From Datura wrightii (lineage: Eukaryota; Streptophyta; Magnoliopsida; Solanales; Solanaceae): 64,000 nucleotides of DNA. Below, one piece after another: positions 10,764 to 21,660 of this stretch; positions within the stretch are counted from its first letter, which is position 1, and each line of letters starts with the position of its first letter. The notes under the pieces were generated by a model. That model saw only the letters and a list, made by a program, of their open reading frames with translations. It ran no database searches and had not been told where the DNA came from. The DNA is taken from positions 136,403,001 through 136,467,000 of the forward strand of contig JASDFA010000010.1 of NCBI GenBank assembly GCA_035772735.1, read 5' to 3'. The position numbers and the translations under genes are program-made.

Positions 10764-11818
10764 CGGAACCGTTCCATTACAGGCTAAATTATGCACGTTT
10801 TCCATTTACTATAAATAGGACCCTTAGCTCCTAAAATCATTTGGTCACGATTTTATTCTGAAAAACCACCTAGGAGTGAAGGGAGAAGTGGGAGAACTCA
10901 TCTAGGGTTTATCAAATTCCCTTCTCATCTACAAAATTCATGTAAGTATGTTAGTTTAGTATTAGTTAATTGTAGTTTTACAAACATGAATGGCAAGAAC
11001 CCTTCCTCTAGGGTTGAAGCCATGAATTATGATTGTGCTTTTATGAAATTGTTTTGGAATTAAGTTATTGATTGTTGTTTTCGTCTTGCATTCTGGATTG
11101 TTGGTTGTTTTTATGATTGATCACCATGAAAGCATATTTGTTAGCTTGTGTAATAGCTTGAGAAAGCATTACCTATGTCAGGACATGAGAATGTAAGGAG
11201 CATGTTTGTCTCTAGGAAGAGATATTGTGTTAGGATAGAAATATACCTCACACCTTGCTTGGTTGACACACGGGGGTTATGAAAGACCAACTTGGGATGT
11301 CACATCACAACTCGAAGAAGTATTTGTGAGGCTAAGTTGAGTTAAATGGTTAGACGTACGAAAGTCCCTAATCGTTTCCCCGTAAACCACAACATAATTG
11401 ATTGCCCGCGACTAGAAAATTAAACTCCTCGCTCACAATGATGCAGTGAGGCTAGATTGCCGTGTTTAGAGGCTCGAAAGACCATAAACATGCAATTCTA
11501 ATTATGTGAAATAACAATTGATAGTTCCATGCTTAACCCATTGCAAATCGTAGGATCACATGATTAATTGGTTTTAACTCTATGTTTCTCCTAGAGTGAT
11601 TTCAGAATATTTCGTTGACCCAAACTTAGACTTAATTAATCTCAATCGAAAATGTCTATAACCAACACTTGAGGTATTTAAGATCACAATAGAAATGGAT
11701 AGTTAGAGGAATGGGTCCAGTCCCTGTGGGTTCGACAATTCGGTTCTTAAAAAGAGCCACTATATTACTTGCACGACCCGTATACTTGCGGACGCGTGAA
11801 TCGGGCACGTCAAGTTTT

Positions 11819-11836
11819 TGGCGCCGTTTCCGGGGA
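11819..11836 (+). other. Primer-binding site of E2
   Basis: TGGCGCCGTTTCCGGGGA begins seven bases after the LTR. The TGGCGCCGTT-CCGGGGA form is typical of Athila-type elements and fits the 3' end of a plant tRNA, commonly assigned to tRNA-Asp. One base differs from the E1 site (GTTTCC against GTTGTC). Confidence 0.85.
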
Positions 11837-11921
11837 CTCGGCGAAGTTTTGATAATTTATCTATTTTTGTGTGATTTTTAATTTCTCTTAAGTGTTGAGA
11901 AACTTGGTCTTAGTCTGATTA

Positions 11922-14405
11922 TTGCAGGTGACAGGTTGTCCTGCTGAGCTGACTAGAAATAGAGAGCTTGTGGAACCGTTGCTTGAACCTGAACGTCAAA
12001 TCCATTTGCAAAGGAGAATAGCTCTAGAGCATAAGCTGAAGAGACTTCAAGAAAAGGTACAACAACAACCACCCGCGGGACAAGCACAATTGTCATCCGA
12101 AGCAATGGAATCAATACCAGTTCGCGAAGTGGCTATCCCACTAGCGACAAATGTGACCTCAAGCATTCGTAAACCGGATCCTGGAGGGCACTTTGAGCTT
12201 AAACGGAACATGGTGCAGCTGTTATATTCTAGTGGTCAATTCACTGGGATGGCACATGAGGACCCGCAGCAGTACCTACAGAGCTTTTTAGAGATTAGTG
12301 ACACGTTCGTCCCCACCGACGTGTCCACAGATTATGTCCGAATGACCCTCTTCCCATTTTCACTGTTGGGAGAGGCGAAAAAGTGGCTGAAGGCTGAGCC
12401 ACCGAACTCCATAACTTCGTGGAATGACTTGGCTAAGAAGTTCCTTATCAGATTCTTCCCTTCAGGCAAAACTGCAAGGTTGAGAAGTGAAATACTCAGT
12501 TTCAAGCAGAGGCCTGATGAGAACTTATATATGGCTTGGGAAAGATTCAAGTCATTGTTAAGAGATTGCCCCCATCACTAGCAATCAAATGAAGTGCTGG
12601 CTCATACCTTTGTAGAAAGTCTAGACCCACACATAAAAATATTACTAGACTCTGCATCGGGTGGGCAAGCCTTGGATAAGACATATGATGAGTTGTACAC
12701 TTTGTTGAACAGAATTGCACAAGGAAATCCAGAGTGGCACAGCGAGTTATCTAGAAGGGCAGGAAAAAGATCAGGGTTGATAGATGTAGATGGTTTGAAT
12801 GCTTTGGCAGCATAGTTAGCTTCGTTCCAGCATCAAATGATGACTCAGTTTAATAAACTGAGTATGAACCAACGCCAGGGCCAGGTTAATGCAGTTCAGC
12901 AAGCTCCGAGTTGGTGTGAAATTTGTGGTAATAATGGGCACCATGCAGAATCTTGTGGACCCAATCCGGAGTCAGTCAATTTTGTTAGTAATGTGCAGCG
13001 CTACAATCAGAATTTTGAAAGCAGTTACAATAGAAATTGGCAGGGCCACCTGAATTTTTCTTGGGGTGGAAACCAAAAGCAGAATTATATGCTACCTTAA
13101 CAACAACAGTATCAGCAGAATAGGCAGAATGATGGGCAATTGAGTAGCAGCATTGAGGAAACACTGTAGAAAATCATGGAGACCCAGACTCAGTTAGTAG
13201 AAAATCAGGCGAGGATGGCAACAGACTTAATGAATCAGCAAGTAGCCACCCGAAATCTTGAAAAACAAGTGGGTCAGATATCAGCTGCTCAAAACATGAG
13301 ATCGCTGGGGGGATTACCAAGCGACACAGATCCTAACCCCCGGCAGATCAATGCCATCAGTCTGAGAAGCGGTAAGCAATTAGCTGATGCAGTGTTAGAA
13401 GAGCTGAGCAAGGAGGTGCAGCCGGAGTTGGTTAGACCAGGACCATCCATCAACATGGGAGATAATCAGAGTGCTGGGCAACAAAATGCACAACTTCCAT
13501 TGCAGCCAGCACAAAGACCACCACCACCATTCCCTCAGAAATTCAGAAAGAGCAAGGAGGAGGAATGCTTCAAAAAGTTCTTTGAGAGCTTCAAAGAACT
13601 TCACACAAATTTGCCTCTTCTTGATGTTTTGCAGGGAATGCCCAAGTATGCTAAATACTTGAAGGACGTGATGGCGAACAAAGTGAGATTGGTGGATGTC
13701 CAGACTGTAGCACTGACTGAGGAGTGCAGTCACAGGGTATTGAGCAAAATGCCAAAGAAACTCAAAGACCTAGGGAGTTTTACCCTCCCCATACAAATTG
13801 GTAAAGCTGAGGTGCTACGAGCTTTGTGTGACTTAGGGGCAGCAGTCAATCTAATGCCCCTATCCTTATTCAACACCTTGGGGTTGGGACAACCGAGGCC
13901 AACAAGGTTGATGCTGCAGCTGGCTGACAATTCGCGAGTGACACCTGATGGAATAATAGAGGACCTTCTCATCAAAGTAGGTAAGTTCATTATACCTGCT
14001 GATTTTATTGTCTTGGATTTTCAGGTTGATGAACAGGTACCCCTGATCTTAGGACGGCCATTCTTGGCCACTGGAGGAGCGGTGATTGATTTGAAAGCAG
14101 GGACCCTGAAAATGAGGGTCGAGGATGAAGAAGAAATCTTCCGTGTTTACCAAGAAATGAACCCATCTGCACACTATAGAAACCTTTGTCAGGTTAGTGT
14201 GTTGGCAGAGGATAAGTATGGGGTGGAGGATTTAATAGGTGCAGGGCCAAAGGAAATTACAAGTGTTCAGCCCGAGTCTGATAAAGGGCTTCAAATTGAG
14301 AGGAAGTTGGAGAAAGAGAGGAACAGAGTGGAGGCTGTTTCCTCTAAACAGCAAAAGAAAAGGAGATGGTTCTCGAAAGAGAACCCAGGTATGAGGATGT
14401 CCTGA
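11922..14405 (+). pseudogene. E2 gag-protease ORF (Athila-type)
   Basis: A single frame of about 828 codons is broken only by four stops (TAG 12579, TAA 13098, TAG 12813 and 13167). Gag starts near 11922 and has the capsid-type core (AHEDPQQYLQ, TLFPFSLLGEAKKWLK, KKFLIRFFPSGKT). It is followed by a CCHC knuckle at 12915-12956 (WCEICGNNGHHAESC) and a glutamine-rich linker. A PPPPFPQKF proline stretch lies at about 13520. Protease has DLGAAVNLMP near 13830 and PLILGRPFLATG near 14040. The ORF ends with a basic tail and TGA at 14403-14405, where E1 continues into reverse transcriptase. E1 has CAG at the site aligned with TAG 12813, so that stop is a simple C-to-T change. Confidence 0.9.
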
Positions 14406-14448
14406 AAAGGATAGTCCACGTCGGGCCACGATGTAAAATAAGGCGCTA

Positions 14449-14466
14449 CTTGGGAGGCAACCCAAG
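14449..14466 (+). promoter_or_regulatory. Post-stop hairpin of E2
   Basis: CTTGGG-AGGCAA-CCCAAG, a perfect 6-bp stem with 6-nt loop, lies 44 nt after the gag-PR stop and is preceded by GATGTAAAATAAGGCGCT. It has the same loop, context and distance as in F and E1. Confidence 0.78.
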
Positions 14467-16365
14467 GGTAACACAGGTACCATTTTAATTTCTGGCATTT
14501 GTGTTGATTTTATTTATTTTTCATGTTGTGTTGTTTCTGGTGGAAAGTTAAGCACAGATGGAGGGGAAGTCTGAGTACCCGTGGAGGAGGAAGCTAAAAA
14601 TCATGGACGATAAAAAGTGTGGGGTCGACACACACTTGTGTAAAGTGAAGAAAATCATGCTATTAGCTAGGCCTAAAGGCCTCAGGGAGTATTTCTCACC
14701 CTTCTTAAATTTTAATTTGATGCTATGAGGACATAACATGATTTAAGTGTGGGGTGAGGGAAATTTCAAGGGAAATTTCAAAATTTTTTGTTGTGCTTAA
14801 CTATTTTTGGTGAATGTAATGCTTGTGAGAAATTTGAAAAATTTGAAAATGTTTTTTGTGCACTAAACATGACTTCATCACCCGTTGGTTTTTCTTTTCG
14901 GTTCTTTTCCGATGGGGGGGTCTTTGAACCGAAGAATAAAAATTTTATTTTCTTTCCTTTGTCTGTAGATAGTGTTTTAGTCATAGTTAGGGACTGTTTC
15001 CGACGATGGATGGATGACGACCGTCTTGAGGAAAAATTAGTCGGTAGGTGTTGGGTTTTGAAACCATAACTAAGTGGTGCTTGATGTTCTTGTAATGTGC
15101 TATACGTAATTGTAAGATGCAAGTATGTTCGGTGTGAAGCATGCAGGTGTATAACTTTGTGTGAGACGCTTAGGCTCTTGAATTTGACTCAATATGATTG
15201 AAGCTTAATTCTGAATTCTTGTGATTAGCTGCGTAAGAGCCTGATGAATGTGTCTTGAATTGAGCATGTGCCATGAGTGTAAGGTTTTTGAGTATTCTGT
15301 GCCATTGTGGAATGTCTAGAACTTGCCTGGTGTGTTTATAAAATGAAATGAAGGATGTGAATTGTAGGAGATGATTTAGGCATTTTTTTTGAATGAACCA
15401 ATTCTTACCCCTCATTTTACCTACCTTGGAAAGATTAATCCTAGTTAGCCCCATTAAGCCTTGAGCCTATTCTTTGACAGCTGCAACATAAGCTTAATCC
15501 TTTTTCTTTCATTAGCCTTGAACTTGATCCAAAACTCCTAAGCGCTTGAATGGAAAAATCCGAAGGAGTAAAGGAGTGAGAAGAATGAAAAGAAAGGAAA
15601 AGTAGCAAGTTGTAGAAGTGAGAAAAGGACAAAGGTGCACATGCGTGCAAATGGTTGAGTATTAGTAAGGAGCAAGAAAACAAATTAATGAAAAATTATT
15701 TATAGAGCTCCTTACTAATAAGTTAAAAGTGCCTAAAGAAATGGGGGAACATAAGAGGAACAACAAAGATGAAAGGAGAAAAAGGTAAAGTAAGGGAAGG
15801 GAAGTTCGTAAGGAGGGCGTAATGTATTAAAAGCGCTTAGGAAAGATAGTCACTATTACTGGCCATAATAGTACCTACCTGTCCCTTAGCCTACAGTACA
15901 ACCCATTAAGTCCTACTTGATCTTACATTCACACATCCTCAAATTAGTGGAATAAAACACTAAGGGCAAGCTTATGGGTCATTACATGATGCATGTGAAT
16001 TCTTTGTGAGAGTGAGTGTAATTCTATTTATTTACCCACACATGTTGTATGTAAAAATGATTTTTGCGTGTGATTGGGTAACTCTCCTTCCGTGAGGGTA
16101 CATGGTGAATGAAGGATATAATTCATGTGGGATTTCTTACTCAGTGATTTGCATGAGTTTGCTAAGATCGAGAGTCGATTCTTGAGGTTAAGAAGTCTTA
16201 GCATTGTTGTATTTCATCTCGGTGATTAAATTATGTATGCTCTATCTTTAGCTTGTTATCTTACGTAATCATTATAGCCGTAGCTTGAATTATCTTGCCA
16301 AATTAGTTATGTGGGAGTCTCCATATGTATGATTTGTAAAATGTTGTTCGAGGAAGAACAAGGCT
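14467..16365 (+). other. E2 3' non-coding region
   Basis: About 1.9 kb has no credible ORF. By eye it is collinear with the E1 3' region (47451-49208). Shared blocks include GGATGACGACCGTCTTGAGG near 15010 and the 17-mer TCTAGAACTTGCCTGGT at 15315-15331. Others are CCTAGTTAGCCCCATTAAGC near 15440, a purine-rich stretch at about 15540-15810, and GGGCAAGCTTATGG near 15963. AAGTGTGGGG-type motifs occur near 14610 and 14744 as well as at the polypurine tract. E2 has no ORF3 in it. Confidence 0.8.
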
Positions 16366-16380
16366 TTAAGTGTGGGGTTG
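16366..16380 (+). other. E2 polypurine tract
   Basis: TTAAGTGTGGGGTTG stands directly before the TG of the 3' LTR, preceded by TTCGAGGAAGAACAAGG. This is the expected plus-strand primer position. The same AAGTGTGGGGT form precedes the E1 3' LTR. Confidence 0.8.
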
Positions 16381-17976
16381 TGATCACGGGCAAAATAGCA
16401 TGCCCGAGATACGCTTTATACCTTAATGTAGTCTTGTTTATCTAAGTTATTTTACATACTTTCATGTGATTTTATATAAATGTGAATATATGTGCTAACC
16501 AACATAATTAGTCCTTGTTTTGTAGGTTAATAATACATGTGAGGAACTAATTCACAAGTTGATGAATAGCAAGGAATGGAGTGGAAGCAAGTGGCGAAAG
16601 TCGGCAAGGAGCATGCCTTGGCAAGGCTGGCCGCGCTAGGCAGCGTGCCACGCTGTGCGTGTGCCGCGCCCAGCGCCGTGCCACGCCCTTGCCAAGCACA
16701 TGATAAAAGGCAGCAAACGGCAGCAGGAGGCAGTAAACTAGCGCGCCAGCACCGTGCCACGCTAGGCCAGCTGCGCGACAGCAGCATGCCAACGCGCTGC
16801 ATGAGCAGCGTGCCACGTTGGCCAGCGCGGTGACCCTCGGCAGCTTGGAAAACTGAGGCACTTTCCAGAGAGATTTCACGTTGCCTCTGTGTCGTGGAGG
16901 CAATGCTCCATGATACACTCCGTGACACGGAGCCGTTCCATTACAGGCTAAATTATGCACGTTTTCCATTTACTATAAATAGGACCCTTAGCTCCTAAAA
17001 TCATTTGGTCACGATTTTATTCTGAAAAACCACCTATGAGTGAAGGGAGAAGTGGGAGAACTCATCTAGGGTTTATCAAATTCCCTTCTCATCTACCAAA
17101 TTCATGTAAGTATGTTAGTTTAGTATTAGTTAATTGTAGTTTTACGAACATGAATGGCAAGAACCCTTCCTCTTGGGTTGAAGCCATGAATTATGATTGT
17201 GCTTTTATGAAATTGTTTTGGAATTAAGTTATTGATTGTTGTTTTCGTCTTGCATTCTGGATTGTTGGTTGTTTTTATGATTGATCACCATGAAAGCATA
17301 TTTGTTAGCTTGAGTAATAGCTTGAGAAAGCATTACCTAGGTCAGGAAATGAGAATGTAAGGAGCATGTTTGTCTCTAGGGAGAGATATTGTGTTAGGAT
17401 AGAAATATACCTCACACCTTGCTTGGTTGACACACGGGGGTTATGAAAGACCAACTTGGGATGTCACATCACCACTCGAAGAAGTAGTTGTGAGGCTAAG
17501 TTGAGTTAAATGGTTAGACGTATGAAAGTCCCTAATCGTTTCCCCGTAAACCACAACATAATTGATTGCCCGCGACTAGAAAATTAAACTCCTCGCTCAC
17601 AATGATGCAGTGAGGCTAGATTGCCGTGTTTAGAGGTTTGAAAGACCATAAACATGCAATTCTAATTATGTGAAATAACAATTGATAGTTCCATGCTTAA
17701 CCCATTGCAAATCGTAGGATCGCATGATTAATTGGTTTTAACTCTACGTTGCTCCTAGAGTGATTTCAGAATATTTCGTTGACCCAAACTTAGACTTAAT
17801 TAATCTCAATCGAAAATGTCTATAACCAACACTTGAGGTATTTAAGATCACAATAGAAATGGATAGTTAGAGGAATGGGTCCAGTCCCTGTGGGTTCGAC
17901 AATCCGGTTCTTAAAAAGAGCCACTATATTACTTGCACGACCCGTACACTTGCGGACGCGCGAATCGGGCACGTCA
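16381..17976 (+). mobile_element. E2 3' LTR
   Basis: The 1596-bp LTR starts TGATCACGGG and ends GGGCACGTCA, followed by the CTAAC duplication. TATA box near 16974. It carries one copy of the 33-bp unit that is doubled in the 5' LTR. One U3 hairpin arm here has two changes (GTGTCGTGGAG) that weaken pairing. Confidence 0.93.
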
Positions 17977-18000
17977 CTAACCTTTTTCTCTACAGGTACA

Positions 18001-18849
18001 ATGACATATAAACGCAGTGTAGACAGACCAAAAGCCCAACGAAGATTGATTGGTGAACTTACTGACTCAGAGTCAGAAAAGTCCAGAGACTCACCTAGTG
18101 GTTCGATTGAGGAGTATCAAGTAGACACCTCGGACACTGATGGAACCAGAACCACTAGGGCGAGAGGAAAGGACCAAACTGAAGCAACCACCGCCACATC
18201 TGCTCAAGCTCCCTAGTCTGAAGAGGGAGTTAGAGAGGAATGTCAAAAGTCAGGGAGCGACTCCAATGCTGAAGAAGGGTCAGGAGAGACCTAGAGTAAA
18301 GAGGAAAGCGACAGTGATGATTCGGAGGAAGTGGCTCCTATTGTTGCACAAGAGCAGACCCCACCAAAGGAAAACCGTACAACACGGTGGAGAGTGAAGG
18401 GAGCCAGAGAAATCTATGAATAAGGCATCTCTCTCACCCCCAAAAATAAGCCATGGAGGAGCATTCAAGAAAAACCGCGGATCCTCACAACCGCATTGAA
18501 TGAAGTTGAGGAGATGAAGCGGAACTTTAGCTTCTATGGTTTTGAGTGGATGCCCAAGCCTCCAACACAGTACACAGAAAACATAGTTCAGGAGTTCTAT
18601 GCCAACTACTTGGCCACAATGGAGGTAAAGGCAAAGGAAGGGCAACAAATAAAAGACCAGCCTCGTCTGGAGAGTGTTATGGTCTAAGGTCGAGATGCTG
18701 ATGTATCCGAGCGGACCATTGCTCGATTGTTGTACGACCCAAAGTTATTGCCTACCGGCATGATGCCAAAGTATGATTACAGGGTGGAGGTAATGAAGTA
18801 GATCAGATCCTTAAGTGTGCAGGAGCGACAAAGGCAGCTGCAATGGCAT
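18001..18849 (+). pseudogene. F ORF3, N-terminal part (putative plant transposon protein domain)
   Basis: The start ATG is at 18001, five bases after the predicted splice acceptor. The N-terminal half is acidic and serine-rich (ELTDSESEKSRDS, SKEESDSDDSEE), probably disordered. The folded part starts near 18496: NFSFYGFEWMP, QEFYANYLATME, DVSERTIARLLYDP and KYDYRVEVMK. I recognise this as the domain often annotated 'putative plant transposon protein' in plant genomes; its function is unknown. One frame throughout, with stops at 18214, near 18292 and 18421, at 18685 and near 18799. It is cut at about 18849 by an inserted LTR-containing fragment and resumes at 20442. It holds the place of the env-like ORF of other Athila elements, but I see no signal peptide or membrane segment. 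Confidence 0.8.
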
Positions 18850-20441
18850 TGATAGGACCATGCATGTTTTCTTGATGATTTGTTGTATTGAATAATCGGT
18901 ATGACCGTAGCCTAAATTGTCGAATCAAAGTAGTGAGGTTGGGATGTAAATTGCATGAGGTGTAGGATTGTTGTTCGAGGACGAACAAGGATTTAAGCAT
19001 GGGGTAAGTGATCTTCGGCAAATTTATATGCCCAAGTGATACTCAAATGTTGAATTTTAGCCTTGTTTATCTATCAATGTGTATACATTCTCATGTAATT
19101 GGTAATAAAATGTGAATTTATACTAACCAACATGATTACCATTGTTTTGCAGGTAAAATGTAATTTTGGGAAGCTTAAATGCATGTTGGAAGATATCGGG
19201 GTTGGACTCGGATGTGAGCAAGGGACAAGGCATTGGAAAGCAGAAAATAAAGGGGCTTCACGATGGAGCCGTGTCACGCTGCCATCGCGGAGGCCTTCTG
19301 CTTGGATAGGGAATTTTTGCCCAATTTCCAGAGAGGGTACGCGATAGGTCCGTGGAACGATGGCCTGGCTCCGCGTTGCACGCCGTGCCACGTTGGGCCC
19401 TATTTCCTGGACCCCCAGTTCCAGTGAAGGTCCGCGTCGGTAGCGTGTCACGGAGGCTGTGCTCGCGATGCACTCCGTGACACGTTGCTTGTTATTCCGG
19501 AAAAAAATCCCACTAGTATAAATAGAACACTTAGGTTCATTTTTCAATATTCTGACTTGGTGGAGGAAGAACGTGGGTTACAGGCAGTTGAGGGAACGGA
19601 ATTATCAGGGTTTTTCTCCCTTTCCTTCTCCTTGTATTCAATTGCTTGTATGTTTAACACTCATTTAACGATGTTTAATCCACAAATGAGTGGCTAATTC
19701 ATCTTCTTGCTGAGGTTATGAACACTTGTAATGAAATGTGATCATTGATTATTTGGTTTTTCATCTTTTCTTCCATGGTTGTTCTATTAATTCTTTTTCT
19801 TACTACATTAATGTGTGGCCTACGTTAATGTACATCTAAAAAGTTTTGTTTCACTCGAGAGAGAAAGAAATTGGAAAGTTGTGAATTAATAGGATATGAT
19901 CTTTTCTTAGTTTGGGAAAATTGAGAATTGATTTACTTTCAGGATAGAAATATACCTGAAAGTCGTATTAGTCAATTTAGGAACCGGGTTTGTATGGCTA
20001 GAACATGAATTGCATTTAATCACAGAAATGTAGGTGGATGGTTCATGATTCTTAAGTGGGGTTAAATTCGAGAGTTTTAATCTCTTGGCAATAGTTCTTG
20101 GCTAGCAACCGGAGGAAAAGACTAACCAAATTATGTCGATAATTAATTTCATTACATGTTCGTTTAACCTCAGCATGCTCTCATTCATAGTTCAGATTCA
20201 CATTAGATAGTTGTTTTAGATTTAGTATAAAAATTATAAATCAAAATATCAAACTTTTGGTTACGCTGTTGTCTGCATTTTTAGAATTAAAATATAGTAC
20301 ACTTGAGCAGATTGCACTTCATCCCAGTCCCTGTGGGATCGATACTTGGCTTACTTAATCCACTTTACTACTTGTTCGACCACATGCACTTGCGTGTAGC
20401 TTTATACCCAAAGCAAAACCAACCGAACAAGTTTTTGAGAG
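18850..20441 (+). mobile_element. E1-like fragment: 3' UTR + LTR + first bases of 5' UTR, inside F ORF3
   Basis: 18850-19008 matches the end of the E1 3' non-coding region (CATGCATGTTTTCTTGATGA, then TTCGAGGACGAACAAGG and a GGGGTAAG tract; E1 49070-49225). 19009-20429 is a 1421-bp LTR of E1 type starting TGATCTTCGG and ending CCGAACA, with TATA near 19517. Hairpin arms GTGTCACGGAG and CTCCGTGACAC lie at 19445-19455 and 19473-19483. It is followed by AGTTTTTG, the bases that precede the primer site in E1, and then breaks off. F ORF3 flanks both sides, with no target-site duplication beyond a possible TGAT microhomology. This is internal-LTR-internal order, not a solo LTR. Confidence 0.82.
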
Positions 20442-21660
20442 GTGATTGCTGCGAACAACGATGAGGATTAATGGGTTACAGATGGAAAGCAGGTGACTAA
20501 GAATTCACTAAAATTCATTGCAAAATCCTGTTGGACACTAGTGCGCCATCGGTTAGCACCTATGGTCAATGACAACACACTGATTGTTGACAGAGAGTCT
20601 TTGGTTGCATGCCTTATGTATCGTTACCCCATTAATATTTTGAGGATCATAGTCGATGAGATAAGATACCGGAAAGTGGGAGTAAGCACTACTATCCCAT
20701 TCTCGAGTCTTGTATTCAGATTATGTATGGAGGCAGAAGTTCCACGGGGGTGATGAGCGGTTTATTGGTGGTCAAAGGATTGCAAATATAGGCCCTATTC
20801 TGGATGAGATAAACCCGATAAGCAGATCCAGGATTTCCACAGCTATCCCAGCAGCCCAGCCAGTAGGGACATATAAGTGAACGTCCCTATTACATAGGAG
20901 AAAAGCGAGACACCGGCTACAGACGTCGGTCATTCAGAGTCAGCTCTCAGCACCTCAGCTACACCACTGCCCAGCATGCAGGCTCAGACACCAGCAGGGT
21001 ACATCTTGGTACCACAGGACTTCCTCCAAAAGCTAGCTAAGAGATTGACCATGGCAGAGCGTAAAATTTAGGCCATGATGGATAAGGTCAAACCATGGGT
21101 CAAGTCAAAGATAGAGGCAGCAGCTCAGGCTCTAAATGCCCGCCTAGATAGTTTCGAGAGCTGTTTCAATGAGAGAATGGCGGAGCAAACCAATACCAGC
21201 AGTCTCCATGCGGAGTTGGGGGCTCTTCAGAGCCAAGTTAGTTGACTTGTCATCATGACAACCAACAGCATTCGCAGCCCCCACTCTTCCGGACCTAGAT
21301 GCCAAGCTTGATGAGGATATTGATTTTGCAGCGTACTAGAAGCCGACCGCAGCTGGTGATAATGGAAAGAAAAGAGTTGTTGAAGATGCTAGTGAGGAGA
21401 GTTTGAGAAAAAGAAGAAAGAAGGAGAGAAAAGAGCGCAAGCGAGCTAGAGCAGCGAGCATGCAGACTCATGACACACATATGACTGAGCTACATGAGAG
21501 AGCTAGAGGAGCAAGCAACTCCACCTCACCCCATCTCGAGCTTTCTTGTGGCCATGACCCTTCGGGAGAGCCACATTTAGCCAGATATTTTCAGAGGCCA
21601 TCCAAGTGGCCACGACTGCTGAGGGGGGGACCACTCCCCCTATTGACACATAATTGAGTG
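20442..21660 (+). pseudogene. F ORF3, C-terminal part
   Basis: This continues the ORF3 domain: VIAANNDED, then WVTDGKQVTKNSLKFIAKS, TLVRHRLAP and RYPINILRIIVDEIRYR, the conserved rear half of the 'putative plant transposon protein' domain. A frameshift near 20753 is followed by DERFIGGQRIANIGPILDEI. A probable coiled-coil segment (LNARLDSFESCFNERMAEQ, LHAELGALQSQV) lies at about 21130-21245. The C-terminus near 21403-21460 is strongly basic (KRRKKERKERKRAR) and could be a nuclear localisation or nucleic-acid-binding tail. Several stops and frame changes make it a pseudogene. The function is unknown; nuclear action is inferred from the basic tail only. Confidence 0.75.

Larger units (their letters stand above)
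10184..11812 (+). mobile_element. E2 5' LTR
   Basis: The 1629-bp LTR starts TGATCACGGG and ends GGGCACGTCA. It is nearly identical to the 3' LTR except for point differences and one extra 33-bp tandem unit (10433-10498), which accounts exactly for the length difference. U3 is GC-rich with GTGCCACGCTG-type repeats and an inverted repeat at 10726-10763. A TATA box CTATAAATA lies at 10809-10817. The rest is AT-rich and contains GTCCCTGTGGGTTCGACA near 11720, a block also seen in other Athila-type LTRs in the window. Confidence 0.93.
10184..17976 (+). mobile_element. E2: complete Athila-derived gag-PR element without pol (TR-GAG-like)
   Basis: The 7793-bp element is flanked by a perfect 5-bp target-site duplication CTAAC (10179-10183 and 17977-17981). 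Order: 5' LTR 10184-11812, primer site, gag-protease ORF, post-stop hairpin, 1.9-kb non-coding region, polypurine tract, 3' LTR 16381-17976. Reverse transcriptase, RNase H and integrase are absent, so it must have moved using enzymes of a related element. The architecture matches the described class of terminal-repeat retrotransposons with a GAG domain, here with protease kept. It sits in the putative leader intron of F ORF3. Confidence 0.93.
9497..17995 (+). other. Putative leader intron of F ORF3, interrupted by E2
   Basis: The donor GTAAGTGTG is at 9497. The acceptor TTTTTCTCTACAG ends at 17995, followed by GTACA and the ORF3 ATG at 18001. Without E2 and one target-site duplication copy the intron would be about 701 bp, close to the 627-bp candidate intron of E1. 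A further ACGAGTCGT-motif cluster lies inside it at about 9895-10115. E2 sits 14-19 bases before the acceptor. The splice sites are predicted from consensus only. Confidence 0.5.

Noticed and set aside
10330..10764. Overlapping Ala/Arg/Cys-rich open frames on both strands (also 16527-16969)
   Set aside because: They are by-products of the GC-rich U3 repeats. The frames change with repeat number and match no protein family.
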